Positions 1-9,073 of a stretch of DNA of 64,000 nucleotides are shown here, one piece after another. The notes beneath the pieces were generated by a model that was given only the letters and a program-made list of their open reading frames with translations, did not search any database and was not told the DNA's origin. The translations under genes and the position numbers were made by a program. Origin of the DNA: Ypsolopha sequella. Lineage: Eukaryota; Arthropoda; Insecta; Lepidoptera; Ypsolophidae. Numbering within the stretch: the first letter of the stretch is position 1; every line of letters begins with the position of its first letter. The stretch lies in NCBI GenBank assembly GCA_934047225.1, contig OW204011.1:15512339-15576338 (forward strand), read 5' to 3'.

Positions 1-1598
1 TAGGTACTCAAAATAGCATTTTGCCGAAATTCTTATTTTTTTTTGTTTTAAGTACCTACCTACCTACCTACCTACCTACCTACCTACCTACCTACCTACC
101 TACCTACCTACCTACCTACCTACCTACCTACATACTTACATACCTAATGATTTGCTTTAAAATAACATTAGAAGAAGAAGAAGAAGAAGAAGAAGAAGAG
201 TTTATCAAATTTACATACCTACTGAAATTTTTACGAGCGAACCGACAAATTTTTTGATTTTAAATTTCACCGATTTGCCTTTTTTTTTACCCCTATTTCA
301 ATCGCTTTCTTTCCCGTTTAAGACTTCTAATATGTAAGTAGTTAGGTAACACTTACTTCGGTAATTCGGTACCTACCGGAAATTACTGAAATTTTTACGA
401 GCATACCGACTACATTGATTGATTTTAAACAGTCACAACATAAGACTTTTAATACTACCAAACCGACTAAATGTTTGATTTTAAACTAGGTTGGTACAAT
501 GAAGTACTTACCGACGTAAGTAGATACTTACATAGTTGCGTCTGAAAAATAGTTGAAAATTTTTACGAGCGAACCGACTAAATGTTTTGATTTTAATTGA
601 CCTACTTTCAAACATGATAAAGGTACGTACCTATATAGGTACCTACCTACCTACCTACCTACCTACCTAATTACGTAGTACACCTAGGTACTTACTGAAA
701 TTACTTACTTAAGCAGGTACCCTAGTTCTGGAAAACTGAAAATGCGTAATTGAAATTTTATTTTTATGAAACACCGAATTTTTTTTACGAGCAAACGTTC
801 ATTTTATCTATATTTAGATAAGTATCTAGGTAGTCTAGTCTAGGGATACTAATTAATTACCGACTGATTTTCAATGGAAATAATATGTTCTCTCTATAGA
901 CGTTAAGTATGATAGAAACCAGGAGGACCGACCGACCAAACGAGCGAGCGAGCGGCGGCGGCGCGTTGCCCGCCTCCGTCCTCGATTTATTCCGAGTGGG
1001 TATTATATCCGTGAACAGGGTCACGAAGCTCTTCCTTCTTCTCCTTCTGATGGACGGATGTCCTTGCATTGCCGGCCTGTCTGTCTGCTTGCAGCACGAC
1101 CAGCCCCAGCCGGCCAGCCGCCGGCCCGACTGCACCGTACACCGTCGACATGGACGCGACGCGACGACACTCGACTCGACTCTGCCGCCGCCCTACACGA
1201 TACCGACGCCCGAAACGAACATATTACTGAACCATACACTGCACGGGTCCTCCCTCCCTTTTAGAGAACTCCGTTCTCCTCCATTCTCTTCCATTTTAAT
1301 GGAAAAATTTATGAAAAATTCGACCACGTCGTCGTCGTCGAACCTACTTCGCGACTTCCCGCACTCTCCCCTAGTAATCACCGCCTCCCACCTACCTATC
1401 TCTATGTCTGTCGAACCGACAATTATCCTTACTTGATTCAACCACAATTATAATCATCTGAATTCTCCTAAATTCTCTGTAAAAACCGATTTAATCGAAC
1501 CCATGTTAGTGAAAACTTCTCTCCGCGAGCAAGGGAAATCGTCTCGCGACTAGCATCGCGTCCGTGTGGTAATGCTGCCGAACGGGGAGTATACAGGG

Positions 1599-1605
1599 TA
1601 TATAG
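1599..1605 (+). promoter_or_regulatory. H1 TATA-like box (TATATAG)
   Basis: 122 bp before the H1 ATG, in GGGTATATAGTGCTG. Not of the ATATAAA form and not occupied by any insertion in the seven units. Confidence 0.75.
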
Positions 1606-1720
1606 TGCTGCCACCTACCGTGCCGTGCACTAACTAACTCCGTTCGTTGGTTAGTCCGCTAGTGATTTGTTTGATTTTATTTGATTTGATTTGATTCGTG
1701 AAGTAACAACGTAAACAACA

Positions 1721-2398
1721 ATGGCAGACACAGCAGTCGCGTCCGAGGCACCCGCACCCGCCACCCCTGCAAAGAAACAGAAAGCATCCACCGCTGCGAA
1801 GAAACCTAAAGCTAAGCCCACGCATCCCAAGACCTCCGAGATGGTAAACAACGCCATCAAGGAACTGAAGGAGCGCAGCGGCTCCTCCCTGCAGGCGATC
1901 AAGAAGTACATCGCCGCGCAGTACAAGGTCGACGCCGAGAAACTCGCCCCGTTCATCAGGAAGTACCTTAAAAGTGCCGTCGAGTCCGGCGCACTCATCC
2001 AGACGAAGGGAAAGGGTGCCTCCGGCTCTTTCAAGCTAGAGAACACTGGCAAGAAACCCGCCGCTAAGGCCGGCCGTCCGTCCGCAGCCGCCTCTAAAAA
2101 GCAAACACCGAAAAAGGCGTCAGCCGGGGCCACCAAGAGGAAGACTGCTCCAGCATCTCCTTCGAAGGCGAAATCTGCGACAGCTTCCATCAAGGAAAAG
2201 AAAGCCGCCGCCGCAGCCAAAAAGAAACCTGCGAAAGGGAAAAGCGCCACGCCCGTCAAGGCCAGCAAGGCCAAGAGCGTCACCCCGAAGGCCAAGAAGA
2301 CCGCCAAACCCCCGACCAGGAAGCCGAAAGCGCCAAAACCCAAAAAGGCCACCGCTCCGAAGGCTAAACCAGCGGCGAAGAAAGTTTCAAAGAAGTAA
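1721..2398 (+). CDS. H1: Linker histone H1 (unit 1)
   Basis: A 225-residue linker histone that binds nucleosome entry/exit DNA and compacts chromatin in the nucleus. A short A/P/K-rich head (residues 1-33) precedes the winged-helix globular domain (about 34-106, from [18 protein letters not shown] to GASGSFKL). A long tail rich in Lys, Ala and Pro (107-225) follows, with SPSK and TPKK motifs that resemble CDK phosphorylation sites. The start is the first ATG after a short leader and gives a typical insect H1 N-terminus. A TATATAG box lies at 1599-1605 and the 3' stem-loop at 2528-2543, 130 bp past the stop, further away than in the core histone genes. The 251-residue antisense frame over this gene is a by-product of its biased codons. 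Confidence 0.97.
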   Translation: MADTAVASEAPAPATPAKKQKASTAAKKPKAKPTHPKTSEMVNNAIKELKERSGSSLQAIKKYIAAQYKVDAEKLAPFIRKYLKSAVESGALIQTKGKGASGSFKLENTGKKPAAKAGRPSAAASKKQTPKKASAGATKRKTAPASPSKAKSATASIKEKKAAAAAKKKPAKGKSATPVKASKAKSVTPKAKKTAKPPTRKPKAPKPKKATAPKAKPAAKKVSKK

Positions 2399-2527
2399 TT
2401 CATCACGTTTGTGTATCACGATGATGGATGGATGGATGGATACACGAGCGGTCGGCGTGCTGCTGCGAAGAAGATGATCACCCTCTCTCTCTCTCCGAGC
2501 TCACGCTCGCTCGTCTCGAGCACCAAA

Positions 2528-2543
2528 AGCCCTTTTCAGGGCT
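2528..2543 (+). terminator. H1 histone 3' stem-loop, unit 1
   Basis: AGCCCTTTTCAGGGCT: a 6-bp stem and 4-base loop bound by SLBP in this gene class. The outermost pair is A-T instead of the G-C seen in the four core histone genes of the unit. Confidence 0.93.
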
Positions 2544-2566
2544 ATCAAAACTTTCAAATAACCTCT

Positions 2567-2578
2567 GTTTCTATAGAC
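2567..2578 (+). promoter_or_regulatory. Conserved 3' element GTTTCTATAGAC after H1
   Basis: Lies 23 bases after the H1 stem-loop. The same GTTTCT core occurs 23 bases after the H2B, H3 and H4 stem-loops and 25 after H2A. It is at about the place where a histone downstream element would be expected, but it is not purine-rich like known HDEs. Confidence 0.55.
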
Positions 2579-2782
2579 TTCTCGCCTAAGTGAGAATCGA
2601 ATCTGCATCTGTACCTACCTACGTAGGTACCTAGCAGGCAGGCACATTATTTTGCAAAAATAAGTAATATGCACAACAAACACACCACCAAGACTGAGTA
2701 TTGCTATCGCTGAACAAACTACATAACTATATATAAAGAATACTATAATAATATAATGTAGGAATAGCGTCGGACCCCCTTA

Positions 2783-2832
2783 TCTCTCTCTCTCTCTCTC
2801 TCTCTCTCCTTCCTCTCTCTCTCTCCGTCTCT
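2783..2832 (+). repeat. CT/GA dinucleotide tract upstream of H2A
   Basis: A (TC)13 run followed by imperfect CT repeats, about 150 bp before the H2A TATA box; present in every unit (30780-30829 in unit 3). GA repeats of this kind in the Drosophila H3-H4 promoter bind CLAMP and help form the histone locus body. A similar role here is inference. Confidence 0.6.
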
Positions 2833-2983
2833 ATTATACGATGTTCACAATAATTAGGCCAATAGCAAAGACTTTATTACCTTCAGAATAGAGGCGATTA
2901 TTGGTCGGTTTGTTGGTTAAATTGTGATGGTCGTGTAATACGTATCGTACCGATATTCGCTAGCCGTGAGCACGGATCTCTAC

Positions 2984-2993
2984 TATATAAATA
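2984..2993 (+). promoter_or_regulatory. H2A TATA box (TATATAAATA), unit 1, now upstream of J1
   Basis: The box is intact, but a J1 element begins 31-35 bp downstream of its first base. It therefore now sits upstream of the element's initiator-like start instead of the H2A leader. Confidence 0.9.
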
Positions 2994-3000
2994 CGGCTGG

Positions 3001-3015
3001 AAAAAAATATTGGTC
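3001..3015 (+). repeat. Left target-site duplication of J1 copy A
   Basis: AAAAAAATATTGGTC. TATTGGTC recurs right after the element's poly(A) at 8992-8999; the A run merges with the tail, so the duplication is 8-15 bp. Confidence 0.9.
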
Positions 3016-3017
3016 CC

Positions 3018-3050
3018 CATTCCGCTCAGCACACCCGTGCCGAACGGTCG
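3018..3050 (+). promoter_or_regulatory. J1 internal promoter candidate (Inr + DPE), copy A
   Basis: The element starts CATTCCGC. Taking the A as +1, GGTCG lies at +28 to +32 (3046-3050), fitting the DPE consensus RGWYV at its required spacing. Internal Inr/DPE promoters are established for Jockey-type elements. In this copy the base before CATT is C, so the TCA of a full initiator is not formed at the junction. Confidence 0.65.
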
Positions 3051-3198
3051 CCTCACCGTGCTCTCCGCTCTGCAGCCCGCAGAGCCACCTCGCGCCGACG
3101 AGCGGAGCTGCCCCGCAGCTACCGCCGCCGCCGCCGCCATCGGCCGCCGCCGCCATCGGCCGCCGCCGCCATCGACGCAAGCAAGCGTCAGTCACCTC

Positions 3199-3206
3199 TG
3201 ACGTCA
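3199..3206 (+). promoter_or_regulatory. CRE-like palindrome TGACGTCA in J1 5' UTR
   Basis: A perfect ATF/CREB-type site at about +180 of the element, also in copy B (near 16507) and copy E (near 63838). Whether it is bound is unknown. Confidence 0.45.
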
Positions 3207-3332
3207 CGTAAGAGATCATCACACCCACTCACCCCCCCCTGCCACTGACGGCAGGGAGGTCACTCACTCGCCCCCTGCATTAGTGCTCTTAGTCCCCCCC
3301 TTTTTTATTTTGTACCCACACCCCCTCACCCC

Positions 3333-4310
3333 CTGTCCACTTCACCCCTGTCCACTTCACCCCCGTCCACTTCACCCCGTCCACTTCACCCCGTCCACTT
3401 CACCCCGTCCACTTCACCCCGTCCATTTCACCTCGTCCACTTCACCCCGTCCACTTCACCCCGTCCACTTCACCCCGTCCACTTCACCCCGTCCACTTCA
3501 CCCCGTCCACTTCACCCCATCCATTTCACCTCGTCCACTTCACCCCGTCCACTTCACCCCGTCCACTTCACCCCGTCCACTTCACCCCGTCCACTTCACC
3601 CCGTTCACTTCACCCCGTCCACTTCACCCCGTCCACTTCACCCCATCCACTTCACCCCGTCCACTTCACCCCGTCCACTTCACCCCCGTCCACTTCACCT
3701 CGTCCACTTCACCCCGTCCACTTCACCCCGTCCACTTCACCCCGTCCACTTCACCCCGTCCACTTCGCCCCGTCCACTTCACCCCGTCCACTTCACCCCG
3801 TCCACTTCACCCCCGTCCACTTCACCTCGTCCACTTCACCCCGTCCACTTCACCCCGTCCACTTCACCCCGTCCACTTCACCCCGTCCACTCCGCCCCGT
3901 CCACTTCACCCCGTCCACTTCGCCCCGTCCACTTCGCCCCGTCCACTTCACCCCGTCCACTTCACCCCGTCCACTTCACCCCGTCCACTTCACCCCGTCC
4001 ACTCCGCCCCGTCCACTTCACCCCGTCCACTTCGCCCCGTCCACTTCGCCCCGTCCACTTCACCCCGTCCACTTCGTCCACTCCGCCCCGTCCACTTCAC
4101 CCCATCCACTTCGCCCCGTCCACTTCGCCCCGTCCACTTCACCCCGTCCCACTCACCCCGTCCCATTCACCCCGTCCCGAGTCACCCCGTCCCGAGTCAC
4201 CCCGTCCCGAGTTACCCCGTCCCGAGTTACCCCGTCCCGAGTCACCCCGTCCCGAGTCACCCCGTCCCGAGTCACCCCGTACTGAGTTACCCCCGTCCCG
4301 AGTTACCCCC
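3333..4310 (+). repeat. J1 5' UTR tandem repeats (14-mer, then 15-mer), copy A
   Basis: Roughly 55-60 copies of CCCCGTCCACTTCA (variants with CG for CA, CCA for CGT, extra C), to about 4144, then about ten copies of CCCCGTCCCGAGTCA/TTA. The block is purely C/T-rich on this strand and has no forward stop codon in any frame, so the 411-codon frame across it (3283-4518) is not evidence of a protein. Comparable 5' monomers act as promoter modules in some LINEs; the role here is unknown. Confidence 0.9.
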
Positions 4311-4324
4311 ACTCTTTCCTAGCC

Positions 4325-5854
4325 ATGGATTACGGTCCATGGATAGCGTTTACAAAAGACTTCTTCCAATCCCAAGGCCTCGTCTTCAACGAGAATGCCT
4401 TTGCAAGCCTCATCAAGGCTTCCTCGGAGGTCACGAACCCCCAAAGGTTCGAGACAGAATCCCCTGCATCTCCATCCCAGAGCATGGAGGTTTCGGACAA
4501 CTCGTCCACCAATTCTGACCGTAAGAGGTCCGCCCCCCCCTCGATCTCCTCGAGTTCAAACAGTTCAAACTCTTCGGACAAAATGTCCAATGATGGAACC
4601 CTCACAGGTTCCATCAACAACGACGAGATCAACCCTTTCACCAGGGTTGAAAGTCGCAAAAAGAGGGTAAAGAAGGGAAAAGCCTCCCCTCCCCTCTCCC
4701 CCACAGAGGAAACCCCTGCCCCCACCCAGGCCACCCAGACTGCCCCTCCCCCGGCCACCCAGACTACCCCTAAGGTAGCCTCCCGCTGCGAGCCTCGCCT
4801 CGCAAAGAAGGAAACCCCCCCCGCCGTCTTGTTGCGAGACAAGTCCAAATGGTCGGCCCTCTCCAAGCTTTGTAGCGAGGAAAAAATCATCTACACACAA
4901 GCCACCAATACCGGCGTGGCCATCAAAATCATGACACCAACGATCGTTGACTTCAGGAGTCTCATTAAGCTCCTACTTCGCACAGGGTTCCCCTACCACA
5001 CGCACGCCCTCGAAGAAGAGCGCAAAGTCCGCGCTGTCCTTCGGGGGATGCCGTTCGAGGTATCCAATGACGAGATCTTGGATGATCTAAAAAACCAGGG
5101 GTTCCCTGTTGAAGCTGTGCACAAGATGCACAGCAGCTCAGGGAAGAGATTCCCCCTGGCCCTGGTCATTATGACCAACACCCCGGCCGCTAAGGCACTC
5201 TTTAAAGAGGACCGCACAATCTGCGGGCTCTCTCGCATTAAAATAGAAAAACCCAACCGTCGCGGGTACCCCGCCCAATGCCGCCGCTGCCAACTCTATG
5301 GCCACGCAGCTGCAAACTGCACAGCCCCCCCAAGGTGCGTTAAGTGCCTAGACCCCCACAGCACTAAAGAGTGCCCAAGGTCCCTAGAAGACCTAACCCC
5401 TCCAGCCTGCGTTCTCTGTAACCAGGTTGGACATAAAGCCAATTACAGAGGCTGCCCCCGTGCCCCACGCTCCACCCTACCCAAGCCAAACAGGGTAACC
5501 AAACCTAAACCACTACCCCTATTACCCCCACCTAATAACCCAAACCACTTCCCTAGCCTTCCTAAACAGCCACAAGCTGCAGCCCCCCAGCCTGGCCCTC
5601 CCCCGACCAAGGCCTGGGCCCCAATTAGGACCCCCCCACACACACCACCCGTCGCCTCCCCCAGGACGTCTCAGTCACAGTCAGACGGCTTAACGCCCTC
5701 CCTGGCTGATGATATGAAACTAATCCACGACGTAATCTCGAACATTAATGTGCACGAGATTTCGTCGCTAGCTAATAAGCTGCGCGCTTCACGCACCCCC
5801 CAACAGCGCCTTCTAGCGCTCGTGGAGCACTCCCACCTCCTCACGTCATTATAA
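4325..5854 (+). CDS. J1 ORF1: gag-like RNA-binding protein (copy A)
   Basis: A 509-residue ORF1 protein. The N-terminal third is Ser/Thr/Pro-rich. A PRE-type region (about residues 235-318, containing VRAVLRGMPFEVSNDEI) precedes three zinc knuckles at residues 319-332 (CRRCQLYGHAAANC), 338-350 (CVKCLDPHSTKEC) and 362-377 (CVLCNQVGHKANYRGC). This PRE-plus-C2HC layout is typical of Jockey-clade ORF1, which coats element RNA and takes it to the nucleus. A Pro-rich linker and a short Leu-rich C-terminus follow. The ATG is in a good context (AGCCATGG) and lies in a predicted 7-bp hairpin stem (4323-4342). The stop overlaps the ORF2 ATG in TAATG. Confidence 0.92.
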   Translation: MDYGPWIAFTKDFFQSQGLVFNENAFASLIKASSEVTNPQRFETESPASPSQSMEVSDNSSTNSDRKRSAPPSISSSSNSSNSSDKMSNDGTLTGSINNDEINPFTRVESRKKRVKKGKASPPLSPTEETPAPTQATQTAPPPATQTTPKVASRCEPRLAKKETPPAVLLRDKSKWSALSKLCSEEKIIYTQATNTGVAIKIMTPTIVDFRSLIKLLLRTGFPYHTHALEEERKVRAVLRGMPFEVSNDEILDDLKNQGFPVEAVHKMHSSSGKRFPLALVIMTNTPAAKALFKEDRTICGLSRIKIEKPNRRGYPAQCRRCQLYGHAAANCTAPPRCVKCLDPHSTKECPRSLEDLTPPACVLCNQVGHKANYRGCPRAPRSTLPKPNRVTKPKPLPLLPPPNNPNHFPSLPKQPQAAAPQPGPPPTKAWAPIRTPPHTPPVASPRTSQSQSDGLTPSLADDMKLIHDVISNINVHEISSLANKLRASRTPQQRLLALVEHSHLLTSL

Positions 5855-8722
5855 TGTCTCAAGCCCGTACAGCTAGACAAAAACCCAAGGGCATCTCGCT
5901 CACCTCCTACAACTGCAGAGGTTTACGCTCAAACCTCCCTGAGCTAAAACTCTATCTTCAGGAAAACGAAGTAGATCTACTTCTCCTCCAAGAGACGTTT
6001 CTTAAGTCTAAGAACCTTAAGGGGCTCTCGATCCCGAAATTCTCTCTTCTACGAAATGATAGAAGAGAAGAAGATCCCCTCGGAGGGACAGCCATTTATT
6101 ATAGGAAAGCCCTCCACTGCTCTTCCCTTCCCACGCCTCCACTCGAGACCATGGAAGCCACTATATGTAGACTAGCTATGTCAGGCCATCCAACGCTAAT
6201 CATAGCATCTATCTACATCCCCCCCACCAAAAAACCTGTTAAAAGAGACTTTGAAGCTCTCCTCTCTATGGGTGATTCGGTCATTATGTTCGGAGATTTC
6301 AACTCTAAACACACTGACTGGACCTGCCTAAAAACCAATACTAATGGTAGAAAACTCCTCGGCATAACAAATGCACTCGAGATCAATGTCTTATCTCCAT
6401 ACTCCCCGACTCATTATCCTGATAATACGGATCACTCCCCAGACGTTTTAGACTTTGCACTCACGAAGGGCGTGTCCCTGAATCTGAGGGCAATCGAAAC
6501 ACTAGATGACCTTGGCTCTGACCATCGCCCAGTCTCCCTTAGACTAGGTCCCCCAAATGACGTTCTACCTCCCCCCAAGACCTTTACAAATTGGGAAGGC
6601 TTCAAGAACACATTAGCTTCGGCCATAGATGCCCCCGAATCCCCCCTCAACCTCCCACCTGACTACTTTGATAGCACAGACAAAATTGATGCTACAATAG
6701 ACATGCTAACGGACCTAATCAATTCCTCTCTCAAAGAGAACGAAAAGATCTCCTCCAAACCACCCCAACAGCTTCCCCTGGAAATCTCCAACCTTCTGAA
6801 AGCTAAGAGAGCAGCCCAAAGAAGAGCAGCAATCTATCCCACCCCAGATTACAGAAAGACCGCGAATCAATTGAGTCGCAAACTTAAGTCAGCTCTCTCT
6901 GAGCTCAATGAATCCCGTAGAAGTGAGCTCATGGAAAAGATATCCCCATCACACGTTGCGTTCTATCCAATGGCGAGAGCTCTCAGGATAGACGCAATCA
7001 CTCACATTCCCCCTTTGACCTGCCCCGATGGCTCAACAGCCTTCGAGGACGAGGAAAAAGCAGAATGCTTTGCGGATAGCATTGCCTCACAGTGCTCTCC
7101 CAGCTCCCAACCAATTGACCCCTCCCACATAAAAGAGGTGGAGGACGAGATTCACTATCAGAACTCCCTTCCCCTCACCTCCGACCCCATCACAGTGACC
7201 GAAGATGAAATCCACTTCTTCATCAGAGGTCTAAAGCCCAAGAAAGCGCCAGGCGCGGACGGGATCTCCAATAAAGCCCTCAAGCACCTTCCTCAGCAAG
7301 TACTCACCTTGCTAACCCTCATATTCAACGCTTGTTTTAATTTCGGCCACTTCCCAAAAGCGTGGAAAGAAGCCATAGTCATAGGTATTCCCAAACCAGG
7401 GAAACCACTCAACCTCCCTGCCAGTCACCGCCCAATTAGCCTCCTCAAATCATTGGGGAAACTATTGGAGAGGGTTATGCTTTCACGCATGAAAACCCAC
7501 TTATTCCCAACAGATGGAGACCCGATCATCAACCCCTATCAATTCGGCTTCAGAGCCAGGCACTCATGCCCCCAACAAGTCCACCGTATAGTAGAATACA
7601 TCCTAAGTGGATTCTATCCAAGACGGTATCCTACTGTCGCTGTCTTCTTTGACGTTGCGAAAGCATTCGACAAAGTCTGGCATGAAGGACTCATCTTTAA
7701 ACTACACAAGACAGGCCTTTCCGACCGTCTTGTCCGCACGGTGGCATCATACCTCAAAGATCGCTCATTCCGCTTCAGACATGAAGGGCTGCTCTCCTCT
7801 CCACGCCCCCTAAGGGCTGGAGTCCCCCAGGGATCAGTTCTCTCCCCTATCCTCTACTCGTTATACACAAACGATATTCCCGTCCCCACAAACGGGGTAC
7901 AGCTATCACTCTTCGCAGATGACACTGCTCTCTATGTCAAAGGACATAACCCCCCGACTATCCTCGCCAAACTCCAAAAGTCTATCGATGACCTTGGAGA
8001 ATGGTTTCAAAGATGGCGCATCGATGTGAACCCTGAAAAGAGTTCCGCGATTCGCTTTGACCACAAACGCCGTCACCATGACAACCCCAACGTCCGAATG
8101 CTAGGTACCCCCAGTCCCTTGGCATAGCACTGCCAAATACCTAGGAGTCACTCTGGACTCGAGACTAACTTTTGCACCCCACGTCAATAGAGTGACGCGC
8201 ACAGCCCGCTTCTATCTGTACCGGCTTAACAGCATGTTAGGCAGGCACAGTAAAATGTCTCTCAGGAACAAGCGAACACTATACAAGGTCTGCATCCGAC
8301 CTGTGTTAACGTACGCTTCCCCTGTCTTCGCACATGCGAACCCCAAAGTCCTGTATAAAATGCAGATAGTACAGAACTTATTCTGTCGGAGAGCGGCCAA
8401 CGCACCATGGTACGTGCGCAACGCAGACCTCCATCGTGATTTGGAGCTACCCACCCTCCAACAATTCATGAAATCCCTCTCAGATACCTTCTTCAAATCT
8501 TCTGAAGAACACCCCAATCCATTAGTACGCGAGACAGTCTCCTATACTGCTCCGTCTATATCCCGATACAAGGTTCGAAGACCAAGAAACGTTCTCTCCG
8601 ATCCCCCTGACAAACTCTCAGCCCACCTCAATCTCCTTCTGGAAGCCTTCGATGAGCTGAAGGCTCAAACCAAACGATCAGAGCCTAGCTCTTCCTCCCA
8701 ACCCCCAGAAATTAACACTTAG
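5854..8722 (+). pseudogene. J1 ORF2 endonuclease/reverse transcriptase, frameshifted (copy A)
   Basis: N-terminal APE-type endonuclease: Asn20 (SYNCRG), Glu47 (QET), GDFN at 147-150 and SDHRP from 222. RT core: KAPGADG at 464-470, FDVAKAFD at 599-606 (motif A), GVPQGS at 656-661 (motif B) and FADD at 687-690 (motif C, catalytic Asp pair). At 8108-8112 there are five C where copy B has four. This shifts the frame and brings a stop at 8125-8127, giving 757 residues in place of 955; the remaining C-terminal part stays open in another frame to 8722. The catalytic domains are complete, but the thumb/C-terminal part is lost. Confidence 0.92.
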
Positions 8723-8733
8723 TGTTCTTATCC

Positions 8734-8941
8734 AGCGGATGCCCCTATAGGGCTCCGCTAGCGCCCCCTTTCCCCAGAGGGGGGTCGCTTCTGATAAAGG
8801 TTTTAAGACCCGTATGGGCCAAACCAAATTAGGTGGAGTTTAGTGGGTAGGCACTCAGTGAGTCCCACATAACCAACGTAACCGGTTACGTTGGTATGCT
8901 ATGAGCATTCTCCACCTCCCTCCCACCGTGACCTCCGGAGG
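8734..8941 (+). other. J1 structured 3' UTR, copy A
   Basis: Consecutive inverted repeats: a hairpin at 8734-8759 (AGCGGA/TCCGCT outer, GCCC/GGGC inner, CTATA loop); CCCCCT/AGGGGG just after it; GTGGG/CCCAC enclosing ACTCA/TGAGT at 8843-8868; a perfect 24-bp palindrome at 8872-8895 (core ACCGGT); and CCTCCGGAGG at 8932-8941. AGGTGGAG (8831-8838) can pair with CTCCACCT (8910-8917) and close the central part. This could be the RNA signal recognised by the RT for target-primed reverse transcription (inference). Confidence 0.75.
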
Positions 8942-8956
8942 GTGCCTTGCTTGGGC

Positions 8957-8991
<35 letters not shown>

Positions 8992-8994
<3 letters not shown>

Positions 8995-8999
8995 TGGTC
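8992..8999 (+). repeat. Right target-site duplication of J1 copy A
   Basis: TATTGGTC, continuing into the undisturbed H2A leader. Confidence 0.9.
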
Positions 9000-9073
9000 A
9001 TCAGATCACTTCTGTCCGCGGTTTTGCGCGTACTTTCCTGTGTAACCAGTACCGTTTATTAATATCATTCAAC

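Larger units (their letters stand above)
3016..8991 (+). mobile_element. J1 copy A: full-length Jockey-clade non-LTR retrotransposon
   Basis: About 5.98 kb ending in a 33-base poly(A), flanked by a short target duplication, in the same direction as the histone genes. Order: 5' UTR with initiator/DPE-like start and GCC-rich part; a C-rich tandem repeat block; ORF1 with zinc knuckles; ORF2 with APE endonuclease and RT; a structured 3' UTR. There is no LTR and no RNase H region that I can recognise. The knuckle pattern (CX2CX4HX4C, CX2CX3HX4C, CX2CX4HX6C) and the domain order fit the Jockey clade rather than R1 or R2. Two extra bases (CC) precede the CATTCCGC start shared with copy B. ORF2 is frameshifted, so this copy cannot move on its own. 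Confidence 0.93.

Noticed and set aside
21..257. 78-codon frame with PTYL and EEEE repeats
   Set aside because: Encodes only the TACC and GAA microsatellites.
909..1436. 175-codon frame upstream of H1, repeated in every unit
   Set aside because: Its repetition only reflects the identical spacers. The sequence is low-complexity, with no domain, and overlapping frames of similar length exist on both strands.
1651..2406. 251-codon reverse-strand frame over H1 and 211-codon one over H3
   Set aside because: Antisense shadows of GC-biased, Lys/Ala-rich or highly constrained histone codons.
3333..4310. CRISPR-like or satellite array
   Set aside because: Direct head-to-tail 14/15-mers without spacers, inside a eukaryotic retrotransposon 5' UTR.
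3283..4518. 411-codon Pro/His-rich frame across the J1 5' repeats (388 codons in copy B)
   Set aside because: The 14- and 15-base repeats contain no forward stop in any frame, so long open frames are automatic; the frame runs into ORF1 in the wrong phase.
3016..8991. R1/R2-type site-specific element
   Set aside because: APE endonuclease rules out R2. The ORF1 knuckle pattern and the ORF2 C-terminus fit Jockey better than R1, and the target is not 28S rDNA.
8885..9073. Longer H2A start (185-codon frame from 8891)
   Set aside because: The extension is J1 3' UTR and poly(A) sequence; the real start is the ATG giving MSGRGK.
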